Below, piece by piece: positions 33,789-43,276 of a stretch of DNA of 44,526 nt. Both the position numbers and the translations under genes were made by a program. Location of the stretch: assembly GCA_019913005.1 (NCBI GenBank), contig JAIOHL010000165.1, forward strand, positions 1 to 44,526, in the 5' to 3' direction. The stretch is from Anaerolineae bacterium (lineage in GTDB: Bacteria; Chloroflexota; Anaerolineae; Aggregatilineales; J027). Within the stretch, counting starts at the first letter, position 1. Every line of letters begins with the position of its first letter. The notes under the pieces were generated by a model. That model searched no databases. It saw nothing but the letters and a program-made list of their open reading frames with translations, and was not told the origin of the DNA.

Positions 33789-34541
33789 CTAGCGTCCACT
33801 GTTGATACCTTCACCGCCATCTACCGAAAGGATTGTGCCTGTTACAAAGTCGTTGGTGGCAAGGAAAATGCACGCACACGCCACATCATCGGGGTCGCCA
33901 TTGCGCTTCAGCGGAGATTGCTCCGCAAGGCGCTGCCAAAGCTCCGGCCCACTACCAACAGGCGGGAGCACAGGTCCCGGCACAACACAATTGACTCGAA
34001 TGTTATGCTCACCTAAAGCTAGGGCACTGACTTTGGTCAGCATTATAACCCCTGCTTTAGAGATGCTGTGATGGGGTCGAGTCTTCCATGGTTGATGACC
34101 CGCGACATCCCCGATATTGATAATTGCCCCTCCCGCCCCGCCATCAATCATCAAACGGGCGGCGTGTTGGGTGCAGAGGAATGGCCCAGTCAAATTGACA
34201 CCCATGACCTCTTGCCATTCCTCATACGAGATGTCCAGTAAATCCGTGCGTTTAAAATTCGCGGCACTATTGACCATCACATCTAACCGACCATAGTGAT
34301 CGCGGATGGTTTGAAACATCTGCGTCACTTGATCTGGTTGCGACTGGTCGGCCTTGACCACCAACGCCACAACCCCCATTGTTCGCGCCTCTTTAGCGGT
34401 GAACTCAGCTTCGGCATCCGAGGTGCTGTGGTGAATGATGATATGAGCACCCTCGGCAGCAAAGGCCAGCGCAATCGCTCGCCCTACTCGTCGGGCCGCT
34501 CCGGTGACACACACCACTTTATCTTGAAGGGTTGCTTGCAT
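33789..34541 (-). CDS. Pteridine reductase-like SDR with catalytic Tyr replaced by His
   Basis: The 250-aa SDR has TGAARRVG (13-20) and HHSTSDAEA, patterns typical of pteridine reductases (PTR1/FolM type, NADPH-dependent). PTR1 uses Asp, Tyr and Lys. Here D145 and K162 have the correct spacing, but the Tyr position is H158 (codon CAC) in HSISKAG. The product may therefore be inactive, or act on a different substrate. It starts 8 nt after the proline dehydrogenase stop and 17 nt separate it from the ParB-like gene. The usual role would be dihydrobiopterin or dihydrofolate reduction. Confidence 0.78.
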   Translation of the reverse strand: MQATLQDKVVCVTGAARRVGRAIALAFAAEGAHIIIHHSTSDAEAEFTAKEARTMGVVALVVKADQSQPDQVTQMFQTIRDHYGRLDVMVNSAANFKRTDLLDISYEEWQEVMGVNLTGPFLCTQHAARLMIDGGAGGAIINIGDVAGHQPWKTRPHHSISKAGVIMLTKVSALALGEHNIRVNCVVPGPVLPPVGSGPELWQRLAEQSPLKRNGDPDDVACACIFLATNDFVTGTILSVDGGEGINSGR

Positions 34542-34549
34542 AAGACGTT

Positions 34550-35476
34550 CTACTTGGTAAAAAAGTTCTTGGCGATGAACCAGACGTTGGCAGGGCGTTC
34601 AGCTAACCGACGCATGAAATAGGGATACCATTCTGTGCCATAGGGTACATAAACCCGCACCTGATAGCCCTGTTGAACCAATTCCAATTGAGTTGCGGTA
34701 CGAATCCCATAAAGCATCTGAAATTCAAATTTGTCCGCCGGGATATTGTGTTTGCTGACATACTGGCGAGCCGCGTCAATCATTTTGGGGTCATGCGTGG
34801 CGACCTCCAAATAAGCCCCATGTTGAATATTTTCGGCGGTCATGTATTCATGGACAAGTTTGATGTAATTGTCATCTACCTCCGCTTTTTGCGGAAAGGC
34901 TTTGTCAGCAGGTTCTTTGTACGCCCCTTTGCACAGGCGCACCCGCGCACCCTCGGCGGCTAACTGCTCCATATCGGCTTCACTGCGATACAGATAGGCT
35001 TGAATGACTGTGCCAACATTATCAAATTCTTGGCGCAGAGTGCGGAAAATTTGAATCGTGCGGTCTGTATAGGCGGTACTTTCCATATCAATCGTGACCG
35101 CCACTCCGAGTTCTTTGGCTTTGGTCAACAGGCGACGCATGTTATTCAGACACAGGTCATCACTGATGTCGAGACCCAGTTGCGTCAGTTTGACCGATGA
35201 ACTCGCACGCAGGTCATTGGCCTTGATAGCCTCCATCAACCCAATATACTCGTCGGTGGCACGATTGGCCTGTTGCTCGTTATGCACACTTTCGCCAAGC
35301 TGGTCGAGGGATACCAACAAGCCTTTTTTGTTTAATTCACGGGCAGCTTCAACCGCTTCTTGTAAGGTCTCGCCTGCAACAAAACGCCTCGCGGCCTTCC
35401 GTGCCAATCCCAAGTTGGTAACAAATTTCCGTGACCAGCCCGCATTTGAGAGGTAGAGAAAGGTAGTACGAAACAT
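34550..35476 (-). CDS. Proline dehydrogenase
   Basis: The 308-aa monofunctional FAD enzyme oxidises proline to 1-pyrroline-5-carboxylate. Typical elements are LVSLDQLGESV, SVKLTQLGLDI, TIDMEST, RLCKGAYKEP, FEFQMLYGIR, VYVPYGTEWYPYFMRRLAERPANVWF. The final RRLAERP helix carries substrate carboxylate-binding arginines. TAGGAG is 4-5 nt before the start at 35476. A pyrroline-5-carboxylate dehydrogenase is not in the window. It lies 15 nt after the Ca2+/H+ antiporter gene. Confidence 0.93.
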   Translation of the reverse strand: MFRTTFLYLSNAGWSRKFVTNLGLARKAARRFVAGETLQEAVEAARELNKKGLLVSLDQLGESVHNEQQANRATDEYIGLMEAIKANDLRASSSVKLTQLGLDISDDLCLNNMRRLLTKAKELGVAVTIDMESTAYTDRTIQIFRTLRQEFDNVGTVIQAYLYRSEADMEQLAAEGARVRLCKGAYKEPADKAFPQKAEVDDNYIKLVHEYMTAENIQHGAYLEVATHDPKMIDAARQYVSKHNIPADKFEFQMLYGIRTATQLELVQQGYQVRVYVPYGTEWYPYFMRRLAERPANVWFIAKNFFTK

Positions 35477-35491
35477 GATCTCCTAGGTTTC

Positions 35492-36610
35492 TTAGTTGGG
35501 CAGGACAAAAAACGCCAGCCCGATGATCGCATAAAGGGCAAGTAACATTGTCCCTTCTAACCAATTGGATTCCCCGTCTTGGGCCACATGCGCCGCGATA
35601 AACGAGGCCACTGCTAGTGAAATGAGTTCATAGGGGTTAAATACTAGCAGCAGGTTTTCGCTAAACAGTAGACTGATGAATACTAACACTGGGGCAACAA
35701 ACAGCGAGATTTGTAGGCTTGACCCAAACGAGATGGCAAGGCTCAAATCCATTCTATTCTTAAAGGCTACCTGCACCGCCACCAGATGTTCCGCGACGTT
35801 ACCAATCAGCGGCACAATGATAATACCCACGAAAAATTCCGAGAGGCCGAGTTCATGGGTTGCCCCCTCGACTGCCCCCACCAGTGTCTCGCTCATCAGC
35901 ACGATACCGAGTGTCGCAAGTCCTAATACAATCAACGCCGTCTGTTTTGACCATCGGGCATGATGCACCTCGGCGGGTTCATGTGTAACGGGTGTCGTTT
36001 TGTCTTTGCTGGCAAAGGTATAAAGTACATTCAGAGCATACAGAGCAATCAAAATGACAGCAATCCCCTCGGTAAACAACAATTCACGCCCTGCGGCATC
36101 AGCGGCAGCAGGGGCTTCATGCACAATCAAGGGGTCTTTGCCAATAACCGCCCGGTCAAAAAACGACGGGACAGCCATCGCCATAAACGCGAGAATGACC
36201 ATTGTGGCATTGATCGAAGCAGCCTTGCGATCAAAACTTTGGAGGCCATTCTTGATGCCACCCACCAAGAGAGAGAGACCCAAGACCAGCAGCAAGTTGC
36301 CCAGAATCGAGCCGACAATACTGGCCCGTACCAACTCGACCTTGCCCGCTTCTAATGCAAAAATCGTAATGATCAGTTCGGCTGCATTTCCCAATGTGGC
36401 GTTCAACAAGCCGCCCCATGTTTCACCCATATAATGGGCTAACTCTTCGGTGGCCTCCCCAACCAATTTGGCAAGGGGGATGATCGCCAATGCTGCCAAG
36501 ATAAATACAGGGACATCATCTAAATCCAGAACATATTTCCCCAGCAGCGCGATGGGAAGAAAAATCAGCAGGCTTTGGATGTTGAGGAGTTGTGAGGTAT
36601 TGAATTTCAC
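35492..36610 (-). CDS. Ca2+/H+ antiporter (CaCA family)
   Basis: The 372-aa membrane protein has two CaCA alpha repeats: GEATEELAHYMGETWGGLLNATLGNAAELII and GNVAEHLVAVQVAFKNRMDLSLAISFGSSLQ. Both have the acidic transport residues in GNAAE and GNVAE. About 11 hydrophobic segments are visible. The family exchanges cytosolic calcium for protons. Its start is GTG at 36610, with a TAGGGAAC purine stretch upstream. It is 38 nt after the short histidine kinase in the same strand run. Confidence 0.92.
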   Translation of the reverse strand: MKFNTSQLLNIQSLLIFLPIALLGKYVLDLDDVPVFILAALAIIPLAKLVGEATEELAHYMGETWGGLLNATLGNAAELIITIFALEAGKVELVRASIVGSILGNLLLVLGLSLLVGGIKNGLQSFDRKAASINATMVILAFMAMAVPSFFDRAVIGKDPLIVHEAPAAADAAGRELLFTEGIAVILIALYALNVLYTFASKDKTTPVTHEPAEVHHARWSKQTALIVLGLATLGIVLMSETLVGAVEGATHELGLSEFFVGIIIVPLIGNVAEHLVAVQVAFKNRMDLSLAISFGSSLQISLFVAPVLVFISLLFSENLLLVFNPYELISLAVASFIAAHVAQDGESNWLEGTMLLALYAIIGLAFFVLPN

Positions 36611-36648
36611 GATTGTTCCCTAAGCATATACTGTAAATGACTAAGTGT

Positions 36649-37401
36649 TTAGCTCATGGCCGGCACGACAATGCCAAATTTACTACCGACGCCTTTTTCG
36701 CTTGAATAAAACAGACGTCCTCCACAGAGTTTAACACATTCCATCGCAATCGGAATGCCTAAGCCATAGCCTTTGGTGTTGAGGACAATCTCGTCATCCC
36801 CTCGGAAAAATAGCTCACCGAGACGGGCGAGTTCCTCCGGTTGCATCCCGACACCATTATCTTCCACTAACACCTGCAACCCTTCTGGGACAGCCGAGGC
36901 GGTAATCTTAATCGTGCCGCCGGGATTGGTGTATTTAATGGCGTTATCCACAATCTTGATGATTGCTTGGGTGTAGCGGGTTTTATCAATGTTCAATATC
37001 GGCAGCCCTTGTGGAATATCAAATTCAAGAGCGTGCTGACGTTGGGTGGCGAGTTCGGCCAGTTTCTTTTCGACTTCCAACAACACATTTTTCGCCACAT
37101 CCATCTTGGGTTCGGCTTTGAGACGCCCAGCCCGCAGCTTGCTAATATCGCTGATGTCGGTGACAAGTTGCTCCATGCTTAGGACGTTATTGCGGACGGT
37201 AGAGACGAACTGACCCTGCATGTCATTGAGTTCACCCACCAAGCGCTTATCCAGCATATCCACATAGCCGCGTATGCTGGTCATTGGCTTGCGGATTTCA
37301 TGCACCATAACCGAAATAAACTTCATATACATATCTTCAACCGAGGCTACCGTTGGGGTATTCTCTGTTATTTGGTCAGGCGGAGGGGTTTGGTCAGACA
37401 T
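36649..37401 (-). CDS. Sensor histidine kinase without sensory domain
   Basis: The 250-aa protein begins at about residue 20 with a HisKA domain: phospho-acceptor H34 in VMVHEIRKP, then a HATPase_c domain with N-box (VDNAIKYT), G1 VEDNGVGM, F box and G2 KGYGLG. It has no transmembrane segment or input domain, so it is probably soluble and depends on partners. It resembles the kinase core of the two-GAF kinase in the same run. No response regulator is nearby. GGAG precedes the start by 10 nt. Confidence 0.85.
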   Translation of the reverse strand: MSDQTPPPDQITENTPTVASVEDMYMKFISVMVHEIRKPMTSIRGYVDMLDKRLVGELNDMQGQFVSTVRNNVLSMEQLVTDISDISKLRAGRLKAEPKMDVAKNVLLEVEKKLAELATQRQHALEFDIPQGLPILNIDKTRYTQAIIKIVDNAIKYTNPGGTIKITASAVPEGLQVLVEDNGVGMQPEELARLGELFFRGDDEIVLNTKGYGLGIPIAMECVKLCGGRLFYSSEKGVGSKFGIVVPAMS

Positions 37402-37419
37402 TGGTTAGATTCTCCCTGT

Positions 37420-38253
37420 CTATTGGCTACTTGTATCTAAAATCCAAAGGCGCTCGCCAAATTCGATACCCGCACTACCACCCACAAAGCGGGCATATTC
37501 GCGCACATTTTGGCCCATTTCACTGGTGCTGTTCCAAAAACTACTGATCTGCGAGGCATAACAAGCCACCGCCTCAATTTTTGCGTTGAGTGCCGCTTCA
37601 TCAAAAGCTCGCACAGTGGGTGAGGCAGGGCCGGGTAGGGTCTTAAGAGCGGTTTGAACAGCAGTGCTGCCATACAAACGCGGTTTGTCACCAGAATGGA
37701 AATGCAGCACTTCGTTGGTCTCAGCGGCATAGGGATATTCTTCATAGAAATAGACGTCGAAATGCGGTGGTGTACCTTGCAGGCCGCCTATGGCAAGATT
37801 GCGCACCAGTTGATGATCCACATGATTGCCTGCCGCTAGGGGGATATATAAGGCCTTGAGATCGGCCCGTTCATGATAATCCAGCACCAACTTGAGTACG
37901 GGGTCATCGGGGTGAATTTCGGCAAACAGCGAATCATAGCTTGGATAATAGGCTTGCCCATTGGCATCCAGCCGATAAATCGCGTCCAGCCAATCGCCGA
38001 GAACCATTTTTGCTCCCAAGCGTTCGACGGCGGCCTTATCTTCAGCCCGACGCACGATATAGGGATTATCTCCCAAGCCCCAACGCGGATGGAGGTCTAA
38101 CACCACCGGACTACTGGGGGGTGGATAGGGAACATCCGCAACGGTCAACGTCAAGACTTCAACCGCTTCACCCTGCTGTTTGAGGGTGTACATCAAGCCA
38201 CCACAGCTTAATACGGCGTCATCGGCATGAGGGGAAAGAATGAGATGAGTCAT
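37420..38253 (-). CDS. PIG-L family deacetylase
   Basis: The 277-aa protein starts MTHLILSPHADDAVLSCGG, a variant of the zinc site AHPDDE of PIG-L N-acetylglucosaminyl deacetylases; GNHVDHQLVR supplies the third zinc ligand. These enzymes deacetylate sugar-linked substrates; the substrate here is unknown. A longer in-frame reading to 38334 overlaps the two-GAF kinase gene and is less likely than ATG 38253, which is 7 nt after that gene. It is encoded between two histidine kinases. Confidence 0.85.
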   Translation of the reverse strand: MTHLILSPHADDAVLSCGGLMYTLKQQGEAVEVLTLTVADVPYPPPSSPVVLDLHPRWGLGDNPYIVRRAEDKAAVERLGAKMVLGDWLDAIYRLDANGQAYYPSYDSLFAEIHPDDPVLKLVLDYHERADLKALYIPLAAGNHVDHQLVRNLAIGGLQGTPPHFDVYFYEEYPYAAETNEVLHFHSGDKPRLYGSTAVQTALKTLPGPASPTVRAFDEAALNAKIEAVACYASQISSFWNSTSEMGQNVREYARFVGGSAGIEFGERLWILDTSSQ

Positions 38254-38260
38254 AGTAGTT

Positions 38261-40156
38261 TCAACTGGCTTTCTCAGAGGCCGCCGCAGGGTCTTCTTCC
38301 GCGACGGGTAATGTAAAAGTAAAGGTGCTGCCAACCCCCACTTGGCTTTCGATAGTGAGTTCGCCCTTCATTAAATCAATCAAATTGCGAGTAATCGCAA
38401 ATCCCAGCCCCCAGCCCGGTTGCTCCAAGGTATTTGACGTGCGGAAAAACTTTGTGCCAAGTTTTTGTAAATCTTCGGGGGCTATACCCACCCCGGTATC
38501 CTTCACACTGACGCTGACTTTCTCACCATCGCGTTTGGCCGATAGGGTAATTTTGCCGCCATTGGGGGTGTATTTATAGGCATTACTTAAAAGATTGAGC
38601 AAAATTTGCAGGACACGGCTGGAATCAGCACTGATAGGGGGCAAATCCACCTCAATTTCCTCAATAAAAGTGTGATTACGTTCGGTAATTTGGGCCATCA
38701 CATCGGTTTTGACCTGTTCAACAACATCAGGCAGTTTCACAGGTTCAATTGCCATACGAAGTTGGCCTGTTTCAATGCGGGTAATGTCATTGAGGTCATC
38801 TACCAGCATTCGCATCCGCTGCACGTTGTTCTGGATAGTTTTGACGAATTCCTGCTGCTTTTCGCTGAGTTGACCGACAATCCCCAACAGAGAGGCATAA
38901 CCGCTGATACTGGTCATGGGCACTTTCAATTCATGCGCCACAAAACCGACAAATTCCGACTTTGTTTTGTCAGCAGCTTTGACGGCATCATACAAACGGG
39001 CGTTTTCAATGGCAATCGCGGCACGGTCAGCCATGCGCGAAACCAATTCTTGTGCGTCCACATCAAAAGCATCGGCTCGATTAGCTGAGAACAAGACCAC
39101 CCCGATGATATTATTTTCGCGGCGCACCGGCACACATAAGGTGGTATGGGGGGGAGCGCCAGTCGGTGATAATTGCAGTGCTGCCGATTCCATTTCAAGT
39201 ACCTGCGCGATAAGGGGATGGGTCAAAGGGAGTTGCGACGTCTGCGAAAATTCATTCTCCTCACCATAATTTGCCACGAGGCTAATCACCCCGGCCTCCC
39301 GATCCAAAAAGCCCATACTCGCGCTTTGGGCATCACACAGGCGCGACGACCATTCGAGGGTCAGTTTCATGGCGGCCTGCAAATCAAGTTTTTCGTTTAG
39401 CTGACGGTCAATCCATTGTAAAATGCGCAGTTCTTCAAGGCGGGCCTGTAATTCGGCGTCTGTTTCGCTGTAGAGACGAGCATTATCAAGGGCGACGGCT
39501 GCTTGGGCCGCAAATGCCGCCAAAACCTCTAAATCTTCATCAGAAAACAGACCCGTCTTGATACGATTGTCCACATAGACCACCCCCGTACTTTTCCCAC
39601 GTGCTCGCAGGGGGGTTGCCATAATACTCCGCATCCCATGAATCATGATGCTAACCTGTCCGGCGTAACGTGGGTCTTCTTGAGCATTGGTGGTGACGAC
39701 GGGTTCCCCTGTTTCAAACACTTGGCGGGTGATGGTACGACTAAACGCGATTTCATCACTTTGCAGGGTCTCTTGGTCAAAGTTGCGGGCCACGCGCACC
39801 GCCAGATTTCCATCATCATCAAGGAGCATCAAAAAACCGCGCTCGGCCCCTGAAAGCTGGATAATGGCATCCATCACTTGATCGAGTACGGTCTGCAAAT
39901 TTAGTGACGAGCCAATGACCTTGCCGACTTCATAGAGGGCCGCCACTCGTTTTTGTTGGATAGTGTTTTTGCGTTCAGCTTGTACTTGATCAAGCAATTC
40001 TTCCAATGAGCCAAGTCGCTGGTCAAAATATTGGGCATTAATTTTGCCCGTTCGAAGCTGGCTTCGCAGCAGGGTCACATTCTGCCGAGCAGTCGACAGC
40101 GCGGCCTCCAACTCTTTCCCAGTCAAGCCATTGGTCGGGTTTTCTTGATTATCCAT
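38261..40156 (-). CDS. Histidine kinase with two GAF domains
   Basis: The 631-aa protein has an N-terminal coiled region (about 1-65), GAF 1 (about 80-225, ALYEVGKVIGSSLNL to AVALDNARLY), GAF 2 (about 245-390, ending AIAIENARLY), HisKA with H408 (FVAHELKVP), and HATPase_c (NLLSNAYKYT, VKDTGVGIAP, GWGLGF). It lacks transmembrane segments, so it likely senses an internal ligand. It overlaps nth by 8 nt, with GGTGGAGAG before the ATG, and no response regulator is adjacent. Confidence 0.88.
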   Translation of the reverse strand: MDNQENPTNGLTGKELEAALSTARQNVTLLRSQLRTGKINAQYFDQRLGSLEELLDQVQAERKNTIQQKRVAALYEVGKVIGSSLNLQTVLDQVMDAIIQLSGAERGFLMLLDDDGNLAVRVARNFDQETLQSDEIAFSRTITRQVFETGEPVVTTNAQEDPRYAGQVSIMIHGMRSIMATPLRARGKSTGVVYVDNRIKTGLFSDEDLEVLAAFAAQAAVALDNARLYSETDAELQARLEELRILQWIDRQLNEKLDLQAAMKLTLEWSSRLCDAQSASMGFLDREAGVISLVANYGEENEFSQTSQLPLTHPLIAQVLEMESAALQLSPTGAPPHTTLCVPVRRENNIIGVVLFSANRADAFDVDAQELVSRMADRAAIAIENARLYDAVKAADKTKSEFVGFVAHELKVPMTSISGYASLLGIVGQLSEKQQEFVKTIQNNVQRMRMLVDDLNDITRIETGQLRMAIEPVKLPDVVEQVKTDVMAQITERNHTFIEEIEVDLPPISADSSRVLQILLNLLSNAYKYTPNGGKITLSAKRDGEKVSVSVKDTGVGIAPEDLQKLGTKFFRTSNTLEQPGWGLGFAITRNLIDLMKGELTIESQVGVGSTFTFTLPVAEEDPAAASEKAS

Positions 40157-40859
40157 GTGGTCTCTCCACCACCTGCTGATAATAACGACAATCGGAGGTT
40201 AAGGGGCAGCGTTCGCATAGGGGCTTACGTGCCTTACAAATCTCGCGCCCATGCCGAATAATATTAAGATGGGCCGGATAAAATTCATCGGCAGGAATAA
40301 TGGCCTCTAATTCATCATGGGCACGGTCAGCGTTGGTCTTTTCATCAATCAAGCCCAAACGCCCGGTCACACGATGCACGTGAGTATCTACCGGAAAGGC
40401 CGGGATGTTGAAGGCAAACAGCAAAATAATCGCGGTGGTTTTGGGGCCAATGCCATTCATAGAGGTCAACCACGCCTTAGCCTCCGCCACCGACAAATCT
40501 TTCAAAAAATCCAAAGACAGCGTGCCCTGTTTTTCGGTGATATAGCGTAAGGCTGCTTGGATCCGCGGGGCTTTTTGTTTGGACAATCCCGCAGGTCGAA
40601 TGATGCTTTCAATTAATTCAACCGGGGCATCTCGTACACTTTCCCAATCGGGGAATTTGGCTTTGAGGGCAAAAAATGCCTTGTCACGGTTGGTATCTGA
40701 GGTATTTTGACTCAGAATTGTACTGACTAATTCATCCAATGGCGGCAGCGCAGGACGCCATTCAGGATAGCCATACAACGTCTCCAATTGATCGGCAATG
40801 CGGCGATATTGAGCGCGACGGGCAACTCTTATTTTGTCGTTATTCGATGATTGCGTCAT
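40149..40859 (-). CDS. nth: Endonuclease III-like DNA glycosylase
   Basis: The 236-aa protein has the endonuclease III helix-hairpin-helix (MNGIGPKTTAIIL, K140 catalytic), the VDTHVHRV motif (D158), and an iron-sulfur cluster set (C208, C215, C218, C224, spacing 6-2-5). It excises oxidised pyrimidines and has AP-lyase activity. ATG 40859 was chosen over GTG 40865, two codons earlier. It follows the PfkB-like gene by 21 nt. The 3' end overlaps the next gene by 8 nt. Confidence 0.9.
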   Translation of the reverse strand: MTQSSNNDKIRVARRAQYRRIADQLETLYGYPEWRPALPPLDELVSTILSQNTSDTNRDKAFFALKAKFPDWESVRDAPVELIESIIRPAGLSKQKAPRIQAALRYITEKQGTLSLDFLKDLSVAEAKAWLTSMNGIGPKTTAIILLFAFNIPAFPVDTHVHRVTGRLGLIDEKTNADRAHDELEAIIPADEFYPAHLNIIRHGREICKARKPLCERCPLTSDCRYYQQVVERPHG

Positions 40860-40880
40860 GGTCACTTAATAAGTTTCATA

Positions 40881-41816
40881 TTAGACAATCAAATGCTCAT
40901 AAAGCAAATCCGGTGTCAGTTCTGGTACCACCGATTCTCTGCTGCGGAGGGTCAAGGAAGCCGCTGTCACACCCAAACGCATGGCTTCATCCAAACTGAG
41001 TTCGTTGGCAAGTCCAAAGATCACTCCTGCGGTCAACGCATCTCCCGCACCTGTAGAATCTACCACTTCAGACTTGCGTGCCGGGATATGTCCCGCTTCG
41101 TTGGGGTTTGCATAGGCTACCCCATTTTCGCCCAACGTGACAATTACAATTTCCGGCCCCTTGCTAACGATCTGTTTAGCAGCCTGCACCGAAAGGGCAA
41201 TATCTTGCGACGGGTCAGGGATGTCGCAAAGAGGCACGGTCTCAGCACCATTGGGTGTAATCAGATAGACCTTATCCAAAAATGGGCGAATTTTACCAGC
41301 TCGTGCAGGCGAAGTCGGGTCTACCACCAGCGGCACATCATGGACATCACACAGTTCCACAATTTTGGCGACAGCCTCCACGCTGATATTCAAATCTGTA
41401 ACCACCATACTCGCGTCCGCAAACAAGGCGGCTTTTTGCTGAATGTATTCAGGGTCAAGCCGCTGCATAATGTCGTAATCACTAACTGCTACTGACAAAT
41501 CTCCTCTGTCGTCCATGATGGCGATATAACTACCAGAGCGTCCATCCGAGATCTGCAAGACATGGGTAACATCCACCCCGGCAGCGGCGGCATGAGCCAT
41601 AATTAAATCACCCTGTGAATCATCACCGACCACCGATAGCAAAACAACCCCAACCTCTAGGCGGGCCAAATTTTCTGCGATATTCCGCCCGACTCCACCA
41701 AAGCTGCTGCTCACCCGTCCGGGGTTCGAAGTCCCAGCTTGGGGCGGAGCATACGAATAGCCTTTGATGTCGAACCCGGCTGCACCAATTACCAGCACAT
41801 GACCCTCGTCTTGCAT
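40881..41816 (-). CDS. PfkB-family kinase, pseudouridine kinase-like
   Basis: The 311-aa protein has the PfkB signatures: VIGAAGFDIKGYS, the sugar-site TSNPGRVSSSFGGVGRNIAENLARL and ATP-site DSTGAGDALTAGV with the catalytic Asp. The GGVGRN and TSNPG motifs fit pseudouridine kinases (PsuK). PsuK phosphorylates pseudouridine before PsuG cleavage; no psuG gene is visible. ATG 41816 follows GGTGGAG; a GTG at 41828 is an alternative. It heads the ten-gene minus-strand run. Confidence 0.8.
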   Translation of the reverse strand: MQDEGHVLVIGAAGFDIKGYSYAPPQAGTSNPGRVSSSFGGVGRNIAENLARLEVGVVLLSVVGDDSQGDLIMAHAAAAGVDVTHVLQISDGRSGSYIAIMDDRGDLSVAVSDYDIMQRLDPEYIQQKAALFADASMVVTDLNISVEAVAKIVELCDVHDVPLVVDPTSPARAGKIRPFLDKVYLITPNGAETVPLCDIPDPSQDIALSVQAAKQIVSKGPEIVIVTLGENGVAYANPNEAGHIPARKSEVVDSTGAGDALTAGVIFGLANELSLDEAMRLGVTAASLTLRSRESVVPELTPDLLYEHLIV

Positions 41817-41845
41817 GGCTGTCTCCACCTTCCCATCAAAGGAAT

Positions 41846-41875
41846 GTTATACTTACAATGGCAATTGTGCATCAA
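41846..41875 (-). promoter_or_regulatory. Promoter for the minus-strand gene run
   Basis: Read on the minus strand, TTGATG (41875-41870) and TATAAC (41851-41846) are separated by 18 nt, ending 29 nt before the PfkB-like start. It shares the intergenic interval with the divergent TPR gene. Confidence 0.55.
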
Positions 41876-42008
41876 TGCAAGATTTACGTCAAAATTTAAC
41901 TGTCATTTCGCAACATGCCAAACTTTAGTATCGTATAGCCTGTAAGATTTATCCAATCTGTGTTTTTCTCCCAACCCGGCAGGTTTGAGTTCTGAAACTG
42001 ATGTAAGT

Positions 42009-43274
42009 ATGCTCAATACAGCCCCTTTTCCCCAACTAGAAGTAATTGATCAGGCACTTGAAGCCAATGATTTGCGTAAGGCCGAGCTAAACATTGCACG
42101 GTTGCTGCGTTCCGATGCCCAGACTGATTTACGTGCCCAATTGTTACTACGTCGCGCACGAGTACGATTGCTCAATGGACGCCCCGACGAAGCCCTTGAG
42201 GACAGCCAAGAAGTGATCGCCCTAGCGCCGTCATTGGGAGAGATGCCCGAGGTCAAAATGACACTGGGGGATATTCATTTGGCGCGGTTTATGCTGGCGG
42301 AGTTGGGCTTTGCCGTTCGCAGCGATACTGACCGAGCACTCGAATATTACAATGAAGTTTTGACCCGCCACCCACATTTTAAGCAGCGTGGGTGGGTATT
42401 TTATCAACGTGGACGGATTTATTTAAGCGAAAATCGTGTAGATGAAGCAATTGCCGATTTTGAAGAGAGTCTCCGCCGCGAACGCCGCCCCTATGCCCTG
42501 CACGCCTATTGTTACGAACGCCTCGGTTTTATTGCGATGTACGAGCAGCGCCAAGTGGCCCAAGCTCTAGATTATTTTGATCGAGCTATTGACGCTTATC
42601 CAATAGGCGAAAATGCGGCGTGGCTGGTACAGGTGCATATCCTCCGCAGTCGGGTATTACGTGAACTGGGGGATTATGAGGCGGCATTGGCAACGGCATC
42701 CAAAGCTCTAAATTCTTTAGATACGGGTGCGCCGAATTACCGTGAAGCCTTGACGGAAGCTCATCTCGCCGTCGGTGAAATCTTGGCGCTGATCCCCCGC
42801 CGCGAAAATGAAGCCCTTGAGCATCTCTTGGAATTTTTACAGGCCAGTAAACGGCCACTGGGTGTAGATGTGACGTGGAGCCGTGTCTATGAAACGATGG
42901 GTGATCTATACTTTAAATTGGAGAAATCGGAACAGGCTGTCGAAGCCTATCAAACCTGTCTGGTCTTTAACCCGCTGCATCCACTGGCGGTTAATGTTCA
43001 TTATCAAATTGCCCGCTGTCATTATCGGATGCGCCAATATGAAAAAGTCATCACCTCGATTGATAAATTGCTGGAAACTGCCGAATCGGATATGCAGTGG
43101 ATTGGCGATTATCGGGTGTTTAATGTCTTGGGGAATGCCCATTTCGCGCTAGAGCATTATCACAAAGCTGCCCAAGCCTATCGCCAAGCGGTTGATCTCG
43201 CCCCACCTAACGCCGAGGGGTTAGATAAAATCAAGAAATATCTGCAATTTTCGGTAGATTTGGCAGGGGCGTGA
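42009..43274 (+). CDS. TPR-repeat protein
   Basis: The 421-aa protein is built of tetratricopeptide repeats: for example ALEDSQEVIALAP, AIADFEESLRR, ALDYFDRAIDAYP, AVEAYQTCLVFNP and AAQAYRQAVDLAPP. At least eight helix pairs can be traced from about residue 20 to the end. There is no catalytic domain, so it is likely a scaffold. An earlier TTG 41985 adds eight residues; neither start has a clear ribosome site. It is divergent from the PfkB-like gene and convergent with the LCP gene, with a 2-nt gap. Confidence 0.82.
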   Translation: MLNTAPFPQLEVIDQALEANDLRKAELNIARLLRSDAQTDLRAQLLLRRARVRLLNGRPDEALEDSQEVIALAPSLGEMPEVKMTLGDIHLARFMLAELGFAVRSDTDRALEYYNEVLTRHPHFKQRGWVFYQRGRIYLSENRVDEAIADFEESLRRERRPYALHAYCYERLGFIAMYEQRQVAQALDYFDRAIDAYPIGENAAWLVQVHILRSRVLRELGDYEAALATASKALNSLDTGAPNYREALTEAHLAVGEILALIPRRENEALEHLLEFLQASKRPLGVDVTWSRVYETMGDLYFKLEKSEQAVEAYQTCLVFNPLHPLAVNVHYQIARCHYRMRQYEKVITSIDKLLETAESDMQWIGDYRVFNVLGNAHFALEHYHKAAQAYRQAVDLAPPNAEGLDKIKKYLQFSVDLAGA

Positions 43275-43276
43275 TT

